A stretch of 18,866 bases of DNA, taken from assembly GCF_000499385.1 (NCBI RefSeq), contig NW_013654555.1, positions 1 through 18,866 on the forward strand, given 5' to 3'. The position numbers and the translations under genes were made by a program. This DNA is from Eimeria necatrix (lineage: Eukaryota; Apicomplexa; Conoidasida; Eucoccidiorida; Eimeriidae). The number at the start of each line of letters is the position of its first letter. Within the stretch, counting starts at the first letter, position 1. Below, piece after piece: positions 1-10,458 of this stretch. The notes below the pieces were generated by a model, which had not been told where the DNA came from, ran no database searches, and saw only the letters and a program-made list of their open reading frames with translations.

Positions 1-235
1 TCGATCGATCGCTTACTCCTGGCTAGCCATCGGCTCTCTAGCTAGCTAGGCTACCAGCTAGCTAGCTAAACAGCTGCCCTGGCAGCCGGTGTGTTCTTGA
101 ATAAGGCCTTTTGGCAAGTGATCGACTAACTAGCCAGCTAGCTAGCTAGCGAGCTAGCTGGCTGCATGGCTAGCTAACTATGTCTAGCTAGCTAGCTAGC
201 CAGTTGGCTAGCCAGTCAGCTAGCTGGCTAGCTAC
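1..235. repeat. CTAG/GCTA tetranucleotide-rich tract
   Basis: The first ~235 bases consist largely of degenerate GCTAGCTAGC units mixed with TCGATCGATC, CAGCTAGC and TGGCTAGC variants. The tract is near-palindromic on both strands and contains no credible reading frame. It probably continues beyond the left edge of the window. I see no link to a gene. Confidence 0.85.
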
Positions 236-1675
236 AACAAAACCACTCACGAAATCAGCGTCAAAACTATTACCGTTCTTTTAATGAGGGCAGAAAGACA
301 CCCACAGGAGGCTCTGAGAAATCTAAGGAAGGCAAAAGTTTCATCAACTCTTTACAATCTTTTAGCTTGCCGTCCCGCGCAGCAGCCACGAGCTTTCTGC
401 CCGCCTCCTAAGAACAAGTAAAAGTACAATTAAATGAAAAAAGCCACTCAAAGAAGAGTTAAATAAAGATACATTTTAGGGGCAGCAGCAAGGAGGGGGG
501 TCAGGGCGCCTCTAATGGACTACTTGTGAGAAAACACTCACAGTCATATTCACAACTATTCAAGACTCGCTCAAGGCAATTGTAATTGTTGCTGGAGGCT
601 TTTTTTTGCAGAGTTGGGAAGGGGCTGAAGGCCGCAGCTTCAGCGGGGGCCACGGGAGACTAAATTCAGCAGCAGGAGTTGAAATAAGTCAAAGGAAGAC
701 CGAAAAATGCATAAGGAGGATGCATGCAGCTGCACATGCAATGCATGCGACTTGAAGAAAAATTGCGACGAAGTCGGGGCTGTGCGTTGCGCTCAGGCTC
801 TTCCGTTAGATTAGGTGGAGAAAGCCAACAGGTAAATGGAATAACTGCAGCACTTCAGAGGCTTGAAAAAGAATAGAGAGTGTAGACTTCAAGGTTTCAA
901 TTCGTGAAAAAAAGAGGCACGTAGTGACGAGGAGAGAAGCTCCGGCAATTACCGAGAACCGGACCAGCGAGATTCGGCAGCGGGGCCAACTGAGAAAATA
1001 AATAGTTATAAGTGCTTGGTAATTAAACACGTGATTAAAAAGAGTTAAACATTTAATGGGCAAATTAATCAGCTTTCAACTTGGCGCAGGCTTCCTGAAT
1101 TCCCGAGCAGGCTTCACGAGCATTGTGGAGGTGTCGGATGTGGCGGTTTGCCTGCTGAAATCGAAGCTATCAACAGCTCAAAAAAATAAAAACAATTAAA
1201 TAAATACTTAAATTATTGAATTTTTGTGAAAAAGTTTTGTTAAAGATCAAGAAGGCCGCCATCTGTCGCGCTCGCTTCGGCTGCACCAAGAGTAGTGAGC
1301 AAGCCCAGCAGAGTTCCTTCGCAGGATTCTTCACAAATTGCACAGCTTCTTTCTTGCAATTCTTCAATAAGGACAAACATTAAACGGAAATTAAAAAAAT
1401 AATTCGTTCCGGCAAACTGGGGGTTATTATAAGGAAGTGTCCCCATTCTACTGCTGCTGCGAAGCGCGCTACGCTTTGCTTGTTACAGTGCAAATTTTAA
1501 CGTGATTTCACTTATGCCTGAACCTTTAAAAATCCAAATAAAGCATTCTTGAAGACATTTCATAAGTCCTTCAGACTATAGTTATGATGTGCGAACTGAG
1601 CCTGAGCAGTTGCAGGAAATGAAGTGCTCCTGAGGCCATTAATGGGCAGTTCACTGCATCTGCAGCACGGGCTTA
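236..1675. other. Gene-free stretch, repeat-poor
   Basis: This stretch has mixed base composition with A/T-rich patches (for example 1180-1250 and 1390-1410), and almost none of the CAG/CTG runs that dominate the rest of the window. Open frames are under 90 codons, lack recognisable domains and overlap on opposite strands. No tRNA, rRNA or promoter could be supported. It resembles the repeat-poor segments known from Eimeria chromosomes; that comparison is inference. Confidence 0.6.
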
Positions 1676-1731
1676 GGCCTTAGGGTTTAGGGTTTAGGGT
1701 TTGGGATTTAGGGTTTAGGGTTAAGGGCTTG
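1676..1731 (+). repeat. Interstitial telomere-like array (TTTAGGG)
   Basis: Six to seven near-perfect TTTAGGG heptamers are visible, with small variants (TTTGGGA, TTAAGGG), reading G-rich on the plus strand. TTTAGGG is the telomere-type heptamer of Eimeria and many alveolates and plants. Its position inside the window, followed by ordinary sequence, marks it as an internal telomere-like repeat and not a chromosome end. Confidence 0.85.
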
Positions 1732-2063
1732 GGTGTTAGCTGTCCATTGAAAGACCGCTATGAGCGAACGCACACAACGGAGTGCTGCCGGTGCTGCTGC
1801 TGTCGTAGCAGCAAAATGAATTCTTCGTTGTTGTTGCTGCTGCTGCTTCTGCTGGTGCTGTGGCATCCTTGCTTGCCTGCTATTGCTGCGCCTGCGCAGC
1901 TGACGAGTTGGAGTCTCTTTCGCTGCTGCTTGCCTCTACGCTGCTGCTGCTGGCTGCTGCTACTGCTGCTGCTGCAGCTGCTGCTATATCAATGTGTAAA
2001 TGCGTAACTATACAGACATTTAAATGTATTGGCGCTTATATGGCGCACACTGGCTGCCGCGTT
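1732..2063. other. CTG-rich spacer without a supported gene
   Basis: Most of 1780-1990 is imperfect CTG/TGC repeat. The two plus-strand open frames here (about 70-92 codons) are Leu/Cys- and Ala/Leu-rich products of that repeat and show no domain. Nothing else is recognisable. Confidence 0.5.
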
Positions 2064-2381
2064 TGTGCGTAGCAGCCAGTAACTCACAACTGATAGAGAA
2101 TGGATTTACATATTGATTGAAATTGCATGCGTTTGGATATTTAAAGATCTTCTTCCTTCTGTGCGAGTGCTCGTGAATACATGAATTCGAAATGAATTCG
2201 TCTGGACGCACTAATGATACCCGTGAAAAACAAGTGTTCAAGGTTTATAATTTTACAAATATAGGTAAAGACGAGGGAAGAAACTCTTTAAATATCCAAA
2301 CGCATGCAATTTCAACATATAAACTCCTCCCCTATGATTCTTCCATAAGAATCAATTGTGAGTTACTGGCTGCCGCGCACA
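2064..2381. repeat. Foldback element with long imperfect inverted repeats
   Basis: The left arm (about 2064-2157) and right arm (about 2275-2381) are inverted copies. The outer part shares CAGCCAGTAACTCACAA with its complement TTGTGAGTTACTGGCTG. The inner part shares AAATTGCATGCGTTTGGATA followed by TTTAAAGA in both arms. The arms differ by small indels around 2082-2115 versus 2310-2358. The spacer is ~115 bp and contains two GAATTC sites but no gene. Size and form fit a MITE-like or other non-autonomous foldback element. No target-site duplication could be assigned by eye. Confidence 0.8.
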
Positions 2382-3340
2382 ACACCCACGAAGCATAAAC
2401 ACTACTACTTTCAAATGCCTATATAGTCCCACCGTTGCGTGTTTCGTTGAAGAGCATTTGGCTGCAACGCGTGCAATGATGGCTGGCGTGTTGACCGCGC
2501 TGTGCAGCCTCGAATTTGCAGAGGCAACGCTGTGTGGATTTGTTCTGGACTGATTGGCAAAGCGCTGCGTCAGCAGTGCAGCCTCAGTTGCTGCGTTTTG
2601 CTTCTAACTGCAGGGATGTGGGGGGAACATTTTTCCGCATAAGGCTTTTTTATGAAGTGTTGAGTGCTGCGTCACAGCGCAGAGCATCTTGAGAATAATG
2701 CAGCAACCCAGCCACAAATAACGTCCATTCACTTGCAATATTGTGTTGGAATGAAGGCAATGTTTTGCGCACAGTGGCTGGTAAATGTTTTCTTTTGGTG
2801 TTCGGGGAGCCGTACTTTAATTAAGAAGCTGCAGAGCTGATGTTGAGGCACAGCGTTTTGAACATATGTTGAGTACTCTTTGGCGGCCATTCTGGCTGTC
2901 CTGAGTGCCCAAGTGTTTCAAATAGAACTTCATGCAAGAGTCCAAAGTGGGCGATTTGCTTTAAGAAGTGGCAGCAGAGTGTGATGGTGTGCAGCCAGTG
3001 TGTTAGCGTAGGTGAAGTTGCTGCAGAGTGAGAGAAAACTTTCGAATTGAAACTTTGCAACTGCAAAAATGGAAGCTAATAAAAAGGAATATAAGTGTGA
3101 ATACACCCGGCGCAGCTGAAATTATAAATGCAGCTATTCTGACTTCTTTGCTCCTGCATATTTGCTGCTGCGAAGCTGCAGCAGCAAAACTGACGCATTG
3201 GACTTCTTTGACTTGTCGAAACTCCCTCACTTGGCATTTTCATCTTCATTTATTCATTTTCATTTCATTGTTTAGTCTTGAAATCCCAGGAAACTTTTCC
3301 ACCAAAAACATTGCAAACACCAATGTGCTATAGATACACC
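2382..3340. other. Gene-free stretch
   Basis: The sequence has mixed composition with a few short CTG/GCA clusters. Short open frames (for example 3028-3333 plus, 101 codons) have no recognisable domain and mixed, low-complexity content. No splice-consistent gene, RNA gene or element could be supported. Confidence 0.5.
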
Positions 3341-3521
3341 TCAGAAACCCTAAACCCTTAACTCTAAACTCAGGACTCTAAACTCAAGAGCCTAACCCTT
3401 CCAACCCCTGAGCTTTGCAGGCACAAACCCTAATCCCTAACATCTAAACCCTAGACGCTGACCGCCTAGATCTAAACCCTAAATTCCAACCAAAGACACT
3501 AAACCCTGCACCCTAAACCCG
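3341..3521 (-). repeat. Degenerate telomere-like array (AAACCCT)
   Basis: Many CCCTAAA/AAACCCT heptamers are present with substitutions and short spacers (ACTCTAAACTC, CCTAACCC, CATCTAAACCC). They read C-rich on the plus strand, opposite to the array at 1676-1731. The array is more decayed than its left counterpart, so it is either older or under weaker homogenisation. Confidence 0.8.
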
Positions 3522-4124
3522 TCGCCATCAACCGCAGCTCATCCAGCTCTTTTCAATTCGCGAGAAAATGTTTAGGTGCTTCTAGTGGCTTCAAATGTAT
3601 ACAAAGAAACTTCAGCATGGAGGCCATTATATACTCTTCCGCGGTGGTTGCGAAAGTCTACTAAATTGCTTATGCTGCTTCAGGCGCTAAGCCTGCCGCT
3701 GCAGCAGCTGTTGCTGGAGCAGCTGCTGCAGCAGCTGCTGCTGTGGCGGTCTTGAGGCAAGGCAAATGCCACCGCACAACACTGGATAGCTTCCTTTGCT
3801 GCAGCAGCAGCACCTGCTGCTGCTCCTGTTTCTATTGCTTTTTAAAGCAGAAGCTGCTGCGCCAGCAGCAGCTATTTTTGCTTCTATTGCTTCTTAAAAA
3901 GAGCTGCTGCAGCAGCGTCTGCTGCTGCCTTTCGTTCTATCGCTCCGTAAAGCAATCGCTGCTGCGGCGGCAGCAGTTTCTGCGGAATCAGCAACTGCAG
4001 CAGCATTCGCTGCAGCAGCATTCGCTGCAGCAGCAGCAGCGCCAGCAGCTGCAGCAGCACTACCTGCAGCAGCAGCAGCGCGAGCTGCAGCAGCAGCAGC
4101 TGATTTTGCTGCTAAACTTGTTTG
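3522..4124. other. 3' flank of the BTB gene, CAG/CTG-rich
   Basis: After ~140 bp of mixed sequence, the stretch from 3680 onward is dense GCTGCAGCAG-type repeat. A plus-strand open frame (3743-4171) is Cys/Leu/Gln-rich, has no domain, and crosses the end of the minus-strand BTB gene; I treat it as repeat read-through. The region probably contains the 3' UTR of the BTB gene. Confidence 0.5.
3830..3987. repeat. Three-copy ~52-bp tandem repeat
   Basis: Three copies begin at 3830, 3882 and 3935, each opening with TTCTATTGCT or TTCTATCGCT, followed by a TTAAA or GTAAAG segment and a GCTGCTGC...CAGCAG segment. Spacing is 52 and 53 bp. The copies have diverged by substitutions. No function is evident; it lies in the presumed 3' flank of the BTB gene. 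Confidence 0.65.
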
Positions 4125-5197
4125 TTAGAAATCCTCTTCAGTCAAAAGCACTCTGGCTCCCAAGTCCTTAATTGCTTGAGGCTCTGGGGGATCGGGATCG
4201 TCATTGACCAGCGCCCGGCGAAGGGCTTCGGCCCGAGCAGCAAGTTCTGCTGCTGCAGCAATCTGCAGCAGCTCGGGGGGCTGTTCCTCCGCCTCCAAAC
4301 CCGCTCCTGCTGCTGCTCCTGCTGCTGCTCCTGCTGCTGCTGCTGCTGCTGCTGCGGCAGCTGCTGCAGGTGACTGCTCCCCCTCGCCGCTGCTGCCGCC
4401 GCCCTCGCTGCTTGAGGAGGCTGTGACGCCTTCGCTGCTGCGGCTGTCCTCCAGATCCTGCATCAGCAACAGCAGCAGCAGCAGCAGCAGCAGCACACGG
4501 GAGACAAGCCCATGCAGAGAATGGCGGAAGAAGCAGCAAAGCGTAGACTGATGCAGCAGCAGCGAGAAGCGAGGCAGCAGCAGAACTGCGCCCTTACGTC
4601 GCTCTTTGCTGCTGCGCTGTTGCAGCAGTGCCCGCGCTGCAGCTGCTGCTGCGCCTTCGCTGCCCTGTGGGCTGCGGCGAGCCGAACCTTTGCCTTCCTG
4701 CTGCAGCAGAGCAGCAGCAGCAGCAGCACAAGAGCAGCAGCATTAAGGTGCGAGCCTGGGTGTGTCAGCAGCAACAAAGGAAGCTCATCGCAAAGAGCAG
4801 CGCAGGCAGCAGCCACAAATCAGCAGCACAGAGCAGCAGCAGCAGCCTCTGCCCCACCTTTCCCAGCCCCTGCCTCCTGCTGCAGCACCAGCAGCAGCAG
4901 CAGCAGCACTGTGTAGGCGCTCCTCGATGAGCTTCTCGAGCGGCTGGATGCTGAAGAAGCGGGCCTCGAGCAGCAGCTGCTGCAGCAGCCAAGGCTCATT
5001 GCTGCAGTGCAGCGAACCATTTCTAAGAAAGTCCAAAACATAAGAAAAAAGGTCCCCATTTCTATCAACAAATATTTCTTGGGGGCCCCCGGGGGCCCCC
5101 CTGGCAGCCAGCTGCTGCGAGAGGTAGTGGGGCCCGAAGCTGCAGAGGGTGGAGCAGGTCGTGGCGAACAGGCGGCCCCCCACGTCCAGCAGCAGCA
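4125..5197 (-). CDS. KCTD/T1-type BTB domain protein, 5' end unresolved
   Basis: The exon before 4858 (minus strand) encodes a T1/BTB_2 domain: LLLDVGGRLFATTCSTL, then EIFVDRNGDLFSYVLDFLRNG, split here as EIFVDRNG and FSYVLDFLRNG, and EARFFSIQPLEKLIEERL. The VGG, F-TT, FVDR, VLDFLR and EA-FF elements are typical of potassium-channel tetramerisation/KCTD domains, which oligomerise and often serve as cullin-3 adaptors; that role is family knowledge. Proposed exons are ~5197-4858, 4700-4598 and 4457-4125. Junction phases match (phase 2, then phase 0), donors are GTGGGG and GTAAGG, and acceptors end in CTGCAG and GATGCAG. The C-terminus is acidic and Ser/Ala-rich, with poly-Ala, ending LLTEEDF. 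No partner domain is visible. The BTB frame has a TGA at ~5215 and no ATG after it, so the true start is not seen. The domain call is firm; the downstream exons are moderately supported. Confidence 0.75.
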
Positions 5198-5201
5198 ACC
5201 C

Positions 5202-5461
5202 GCGATCTCCGGGCCGCCCTCACCGCTGGCTACGGGGTCTTGGCGCCAACTGCGACTGCTCTCCTCCTGCTCCATGCATTGGGGCTCTTGCTGCTGCTGT
5301 TGCTGCTGTTGCTGCTGTTGCTGCTGCTGCCCCTCTGCAGTGTGCTCCTCAGGTCTGCCCGGCTGCATGTTGAAGGCTTGCTGCTGCCTCTGCTGACTCT
5401 GCCGAGCCTCTTGTTGTTGTAGCTGTTGCTGCTGCTGCTGCTGCAAGAACCCGGCCACGCA
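5202..5461 (-). other. Gln-rich upstream frame, offset by one base from the BTB frame
   Basis: Directly 5' of the BTB domain, only one minus-strand frame stays open. It encodes a Gln-rich stretch followed by MEQEESSRSWRQDPVASGEG (ATG at 5275). This frame is offset by one base from the BTB frame and runs past it as GPEIAGCCCW. There is no room for an intron between them, and no pyrimidine-rich acceptor. It may be the true N-terminus separated by a frameshift (natural or an assembly error), or a non-coding leader. Confidence 0.4.
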
Positions 5462-5968
5462 TAAAACAACCCCCCAAGTCTGGGAGTAAGCACAGCAGCA
5501 GCAGCAGCTGCAGCAGTACAGAAGCAGTCTTCTTCTCGTTTATGAATCAGCCCCGAAAAGAGGAGCTGCCACTGCAACAGGAGCAGCAGCACCAGCCCAG
5601 CACAGAGAAGAAGGCTTCTCCCAGATGCTGCAGAAAATCGGCAGCTGCTGCTGCCGCAGAGTGGCTGCTGCTGCCTACAGCCGCCCCTGCAGGAATTTAG
5701 GAAGCCGCAAAGCTGCAGACTGCAGCAGCAGCACTGGCGAACACCTCGGGGGTTTTGGCTGCTGCTGCCGCTGCTGTCTTGCTGACCGAGGCCGACAAGC
5801 AGCAGCAGCAGCAGCCGCAGCAGCAGCGGCTCACTGCTTAGGCCGCAGAAGAGCTGCTGCACTATGCAGCAGCAAATTTGGGCGGAGTCGTTTTAAAAGG
5901 CAGAAGACACACAAAATGCAGCAGCAAATACTGTCCCTCACCGCTGCAGCTGCGGCGTGTCGACTTCC

Positions 5969-5970
<2 letters not shown>

Positions 5971-6018
<48 letters not shown>
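5971..6018. repeat. Perfect (GCT)16 microsatellite
   Basis: Sixteen uninterrupted GCT triplets lie in the divergent intergenic region. Uninterrupted triplet runs of this length are usually length-variable between isolates. Confidence 0.9.
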
Positions 6019-6022
<4 letters not shown>

Positions 6023-6474
6023 TGTTCAGGCAGCCCCGGAAGGCGGCAGCAGCTCTGCTGCTCCAACTTCTGCTGCTAGACAAGGAGCATCAACTGAGAT
6101 CTGCTGCAAAAGAGTTAGAAATAAAAAAGAAAAAACGTTTCAGCAAGGAAGATGCCCTAGCAGTAACACCGGAGCCCGCGGATCAACAGTGCTGGAGGTT
6201 CTGCACAGACCGCTGCCGCAGGTGGAGCAGCAGCAGCAGCAGCAGCAGCTGCTGCTGCTGCTGCGGGGTATCTTATGTATACTTTTCCTTAACAAAGTGA
6301 TTTGGTTGTTTCTTCAAGGAAGACACGGGCCCACAGGCGGTGTGGGGGCCTGGTGGGCGGCATAGCTCGATATTAAGGAAAGAGGCCTTAGCTGCTGCTG
6401 CTGCTGCTGCTGCTGCAAAGTGTCTTCCGCAGGGCTCAAAGCCTGAGGCGATGCGGAAGCATTGAGGAGGCTAA

Positions 6475-6639
6475 ATGGAGGCGGGGAGCTCCCAAGACTG
6501 CCTGCTTCTGCGGCCGGTACGGCTCCTGCTGCCGGGGCTGCTGCTGCTGCTGCCGCTGCAACACACCAGCGCGGCCCCCCAAGAAGCCACGGCGGCCGCA
6601 GCAGCAGCAGCAGCAGCAGTCTCGTGCTGGGCTCATAGA
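6475..6639 (+). other. Possible 54-codon ORF with hydrophobic N-terminus
   Basis: An ATG at 6475 opens a short frame ending in TAG at 6637-6639. It begins MEAGSSQDCLLLRPVRLLLP, continues with a Leu-rich segment (GLLLLLPLQ), then an Ala/Ser repeat tail. The N-terminus superficially resembles a signal or mitochondrial presequence and lies upstream of SUV3. The Leu-rich part is largely a CTG run, so it may be chance. No homology is recognised, and a splice to SUV3 was not found. Confidence 0.15.
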
Positions 6640-7045
6640 TCTTGCCGCTGAGAAGCTGCAACAGCAGCTTCCAGTGTGCCCGCTTGTCTTTCTAGTGGCG
6701 CCGCAACTTTGACCACAGCAGAAGCAGCGACAACGACAGCAGCAGCAAACAGCAGCAGCAACAACAGCAGCAACACAAACAGCAGCAGGAGCAACAGCAC
6801 GGAGAATACGAGCTGCAGGCGCAGTTGGAACACCAGCGCAGTGTGATGCTCCAAGCAGCATTCAGGGCCTCTCGGGGGGCTTTGCCGCGCGATGCACAGC
6901 AGCAGAAACAGCAGCAGCAGCAGCAGCAGCAGGACTTGATGAATTAGTGCCTGCTGCAGCAGCGAAAGGCAGTGCTGCAGCTTCGTTGCCCGCAGCTGCA
7001 GCTGCAGTAGCAGCACGGCCTCGTAACGGGGCCTGTCTATACAGA

Positions 7046-8356
7046 ATGGTGGCACTGCAGCAGCCGGTGCTGCTGCTGCGCACATTATTTGCCAGCAGCA
7101 GCAGCATCAGCAGCTCGAAGCTCAGCAGTTGCTGCCACAGCAGCAGCAACAGGAGGCTGCTATTCCCGGGAGCAGCACAGCGCGCCTCACGGAGGCGCTG
7201 CTGCTGCAGCAGCATCTCTTCTACCATTGGTGCAGCTTTTGCTGCAGCGCAGAGGGGCCTCCTAGCTGCTGCAGCAGCTGCAGCAGTTGCAGCAGCTCCT
7301 GCAGCAGCTGCAGCACCTAAAGGAGGCAGCGGAAGCAGCAGTCAGCACTGCGACGGCGGCAGCTGCAGTCTTAGCCCTCCAAGAAGGCGCCTTTACAGCA
7401 GCAAGTGCTTCTCAGTAAACCTCCAGCAGCAGCAGCAGCAGCAGCAGAAGCAGCAGCAGCAGCAAGGGGCTTTATGGTGGGAAGACGAAGACGCGGAAAA
7501 CCGGCAGTTTATATCTGCTGCAACTCCGCCGTATTTGAGTGCGCAGCAGCAGCAACAGCAGCAGCAGCGGCAACAACGTGAGCAGCAACAGCAGCAGCAG
7601 CAGCAGCAGGGCCAGCAGTGCACACAGCAGCCAAATACTCTCCAAGTTGGAACCTCATCAGCTTCTTGCTTCGCAACAGAAGCTTTTGCTGCTGTTGCGC
7701 CGCCGGCAGCAGCAGCCGCAGCTAGCCCACCGACAGCAGCAGCAGCTACAGCAGCTACAGCAGCAGCAGCAGCAGCAGCGGGGCATGTGCCGCTGCTGCT
7801 AAGGACTGTGCCCCTAACTGCAGCAGAACGCAAAGAGCTGCTGCGCCTGTGGCGCCAGCTGGCCGGGGGGGGGCCCCTAAAGGCCCCCGAGGGGGGCCCC
7901 GTGGGGCCCCCCTTTGCTGCTTTTCTCGAGGCCAGGTGGGGCCTCCCGGTGGCTTTGCTGTCAGCAGCACAGACACAAAGGGCCTTTTTTCGCTGGCTGG
8001 ACGCTGCGTTGCTGCAGCACCAGCAGCAGCTGCAGCAGCTGCAGCAGCAGCAGCAGCAGGAGCAGCAGGAACTTCAAGGCCCTGGCAGCAGCTTGGAAGC
8101 GCTGCAGGCGCAGGCCTTCACGGATTTGCTTCTCGCGCTGCGGGCGGAGTTCGACCTGCAAGCAGCAGCAGCAAGACAGACGCAGCAGAAGCCGCAGCAG
8201 CAGCTGCAGCTGCTGCTGCAGCGGTGGACAGGCGGCAGCAGCGCCGCTGCTGACGGGGAGCTGCTCAGCAGCACTTATGCACTGGTGAGTTGTGGGGTCT
8301 GCGGTGTACGTACACCCGAGCTGCAGTTCAGACGTTTAGCCTCCTCCGATGTGCTG

Positions 8357-8396
<40 letters not shown>

Positions 8397-9605
8397 ATGC
8401 AGCTGCTTGAGGTGTGCGCTGCAGCAGGAGTGACTCCAGGGGCCCCTGGGGGCCCTTTGAGGGGCCCCGAGGCTTCTCCTTTGGCTCATGCTGCTGCAGG
8501 CCCCATGCTGGCCCTTTACCGCCTTTACCTCGCAAGAGAAGGACTTGCTGCTGCTGTTGCGTACAAGAACGTCCTGAAACTCGCGGTGCGATGCTGCTGT
8601 TGCTGCTGCTGTCGCTGCTGCTTTTGCTGCCGCTGGTTCTGCTGCTGCTGCTGCTGCCGCTCCCGCTGCTGCTCCTGTTGCTGCCTCCGCTGCTGCCCCT
8701 GCAGCAGCAGCAGCAGCAGCAGCAGCAGCGCATTGCCGCCTGGGCGTGTGTGCGCCCCGCCTTGCGCCAGGACCTGAGGGCCCCCGAGGGCTGGTTTGCT
8801 GCAGCGCGGCAGCAGCGCCGCCGCGTGCACTTGTCGCTGGGGCCCCCCAACAGCGGCAAGACCCACAGTGCCCTGGGGGCCCTCGCGGGGGCCCCCCGCG
8901 GCTGCTACGTGGGGCCCCTGCGGCTGCTGGCCACGGAAGTCTACGGGGTGCTGCGCAGCAAAGGCAAGAGCTGCTCCCTCATCACGGGGCCCTCCAAGAT
9001 CAAAGACCCTGTGAGCGACCCGCAGCCAGGGGCCCCCTGGGGGCCCCTCGGGGGCCCCCCGCACGACTGGCGCCACTTCCTGCTGCTGCTGCTGCTGCTC
9101 ACGAGGCGCCGTTCGCCTGTTGCAGGTGCTGCTGCTGCTGTTGCTGCCTGCACACTGCGGCTGCGCGGGCGGTGAGAGGCCTGTCCCCCAAGGCCTCTTC
9201 CCCAAGCACTCCCATGCAGTTCCAGCCACGGCGCTGCTGCTGCTGCCGCTGCTGCTGCTGCTGCTGCTGCTGCTGCAGGCAGCCACCCACGTGTGCAGCA
9301 CCGCGGAAGCAGCGCCCTTAGACAGAGACTTCGACCTTGCAGTCATCGACGAAGTGCAGCTCCTCGCAGACCCCCAGAGGGGCTTCGCCTGGACCCGGGC
9401 CTTTTTGGGACTCCGGGTACTCAGCTTTCTTTGCTGCTGCTCCTGCTGCTACTGCTGCTGCTGCTGCTGCTGCAGTAGTTGCTGCTGCTGCTGCTACAGT
9501 CGCTGTTGTGGCTGCTGCCGCTCTGCTTGCTGCCACTGCTGCTGCTACAATTGCTTCTGCCGCTACAGTTGCTGGTGCTGGTGGTGGTGCTGGTGCCGCT
9601 GCTTG

Positions 9606-9645
<40 letters not shown>

Positions 9646-10424
9646 GGAGCAAGGGACGCTGGCGCCCTGCCGGCAGGCCGTTTAGAAATGGTGGCCGTGG
9701 GCCGTTAGTTTGCGTTTGGCGTCGGGCCCTGCTGCCTCCGCTGCAGCTGCGACGCGATTTTCTGCTGCTGCTGCTGCTGCTGCTGCTGTGCTGCTGCGGC
9801 GAAGGCAAAAGAGCTGCACGTCTGCGGGGAAGAAGCAGCGGGGCCCCTAGTGGAGCGCCTGGCGCTGCTGTGCGGCGACCAGATCTGCAGCAGAGCCACG
9901 AGGCCCTCTCTCGCCAAAGTGCAGGTAAAGGAAGCAGCAGAACGCAAGCAATTAGCAGCAGCAGCAGCAGCAGCAGACTTGCTGCTGCTGCTGCCAGTCA
10001 CGCCACACAGGGAACAGCCTAGCTATCCATTGCATAGCAGGGAGGGGAGGAAATGCCGCAGCAGCAGCAACGGAGCAGCAGCAGAGCAGCAGCAGAATAG
10101 CAGGTAGGGAATGCTAGGATTCGCTTGTGGCTGAAGCGGGGCTCCCCGGGGCGCAGCAGCAGCAGCCGCAGCTGCAGCAGCAGCAGCAGCAGGGTTCTGT
10201 GCTGCGTAGGTGGAGGCCCAGGCGCTGCCCGCCGACTGGACTTCAGCCCTGCAGCCTGGAGACTGTCTTTTAACATTTTCTGTTAGCTGCTGCTGGAAGC
10301 TTAAGGGACTTTTAGCTGCTGCAGGAGTGCAGCCGGCGCTGCTGTACGGACAGCTGCCGCCGGAGGTCCGTCGGCAGCAAACCAGAAGGTTCAACGACGC
10401 CGTGGCGGCGCATGCGCAGCAGCT

Positions 10425-10458
<34 letters not shown>

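Larger units (their letters stand above)
5462..7045. other. Divergent intergenic region between the BTB and SUV3 genes
   Basis: About 1.6 kb separates the two divergent genes and should hold both promoters and 5' UTRs. It is crowded with CAG/CTG tracts, including (GCT)16 at 5971-6018, a palindromic (AGC)n(CTG)n block at 6224-6264 and a CTG run at 6391-6414. Long open frames on both strands are repeat read-through. I see no TATA-like or other promoter element that I would defend. Upstream SUV3 exons could be hidden here. Confidence 0.5.

Noticed and set aside
1676..1731. True chromosome end
   Set aside because: Only a handful of units, with ordinary sequence on both sides and an opposite-orientation array downstream.
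3743..4171. Plus-strand Cys/Leu/Gln-rich open frame of 142 codons
   Set aside because: It is read-through of CAG/CTG and the 52-bp tandem repeat, has no domain, and overlaps the 3' end of the minus-strand BTB gene.
5625..6365. Plus-strand 246-codon open frame in the divergent intergenic region
   Set aside because: The product is almost entirely poly-Cys, poly-Ala and poly-Gln from triplet runs; no splice to SUV3 and no recognised domain.
7410..7470. Regular triplet repeats considered as a CRISPR array
   Set aside because: They are uninterrupted or imperfect CAG runs without unique spacers, in eukaryotic sequence.
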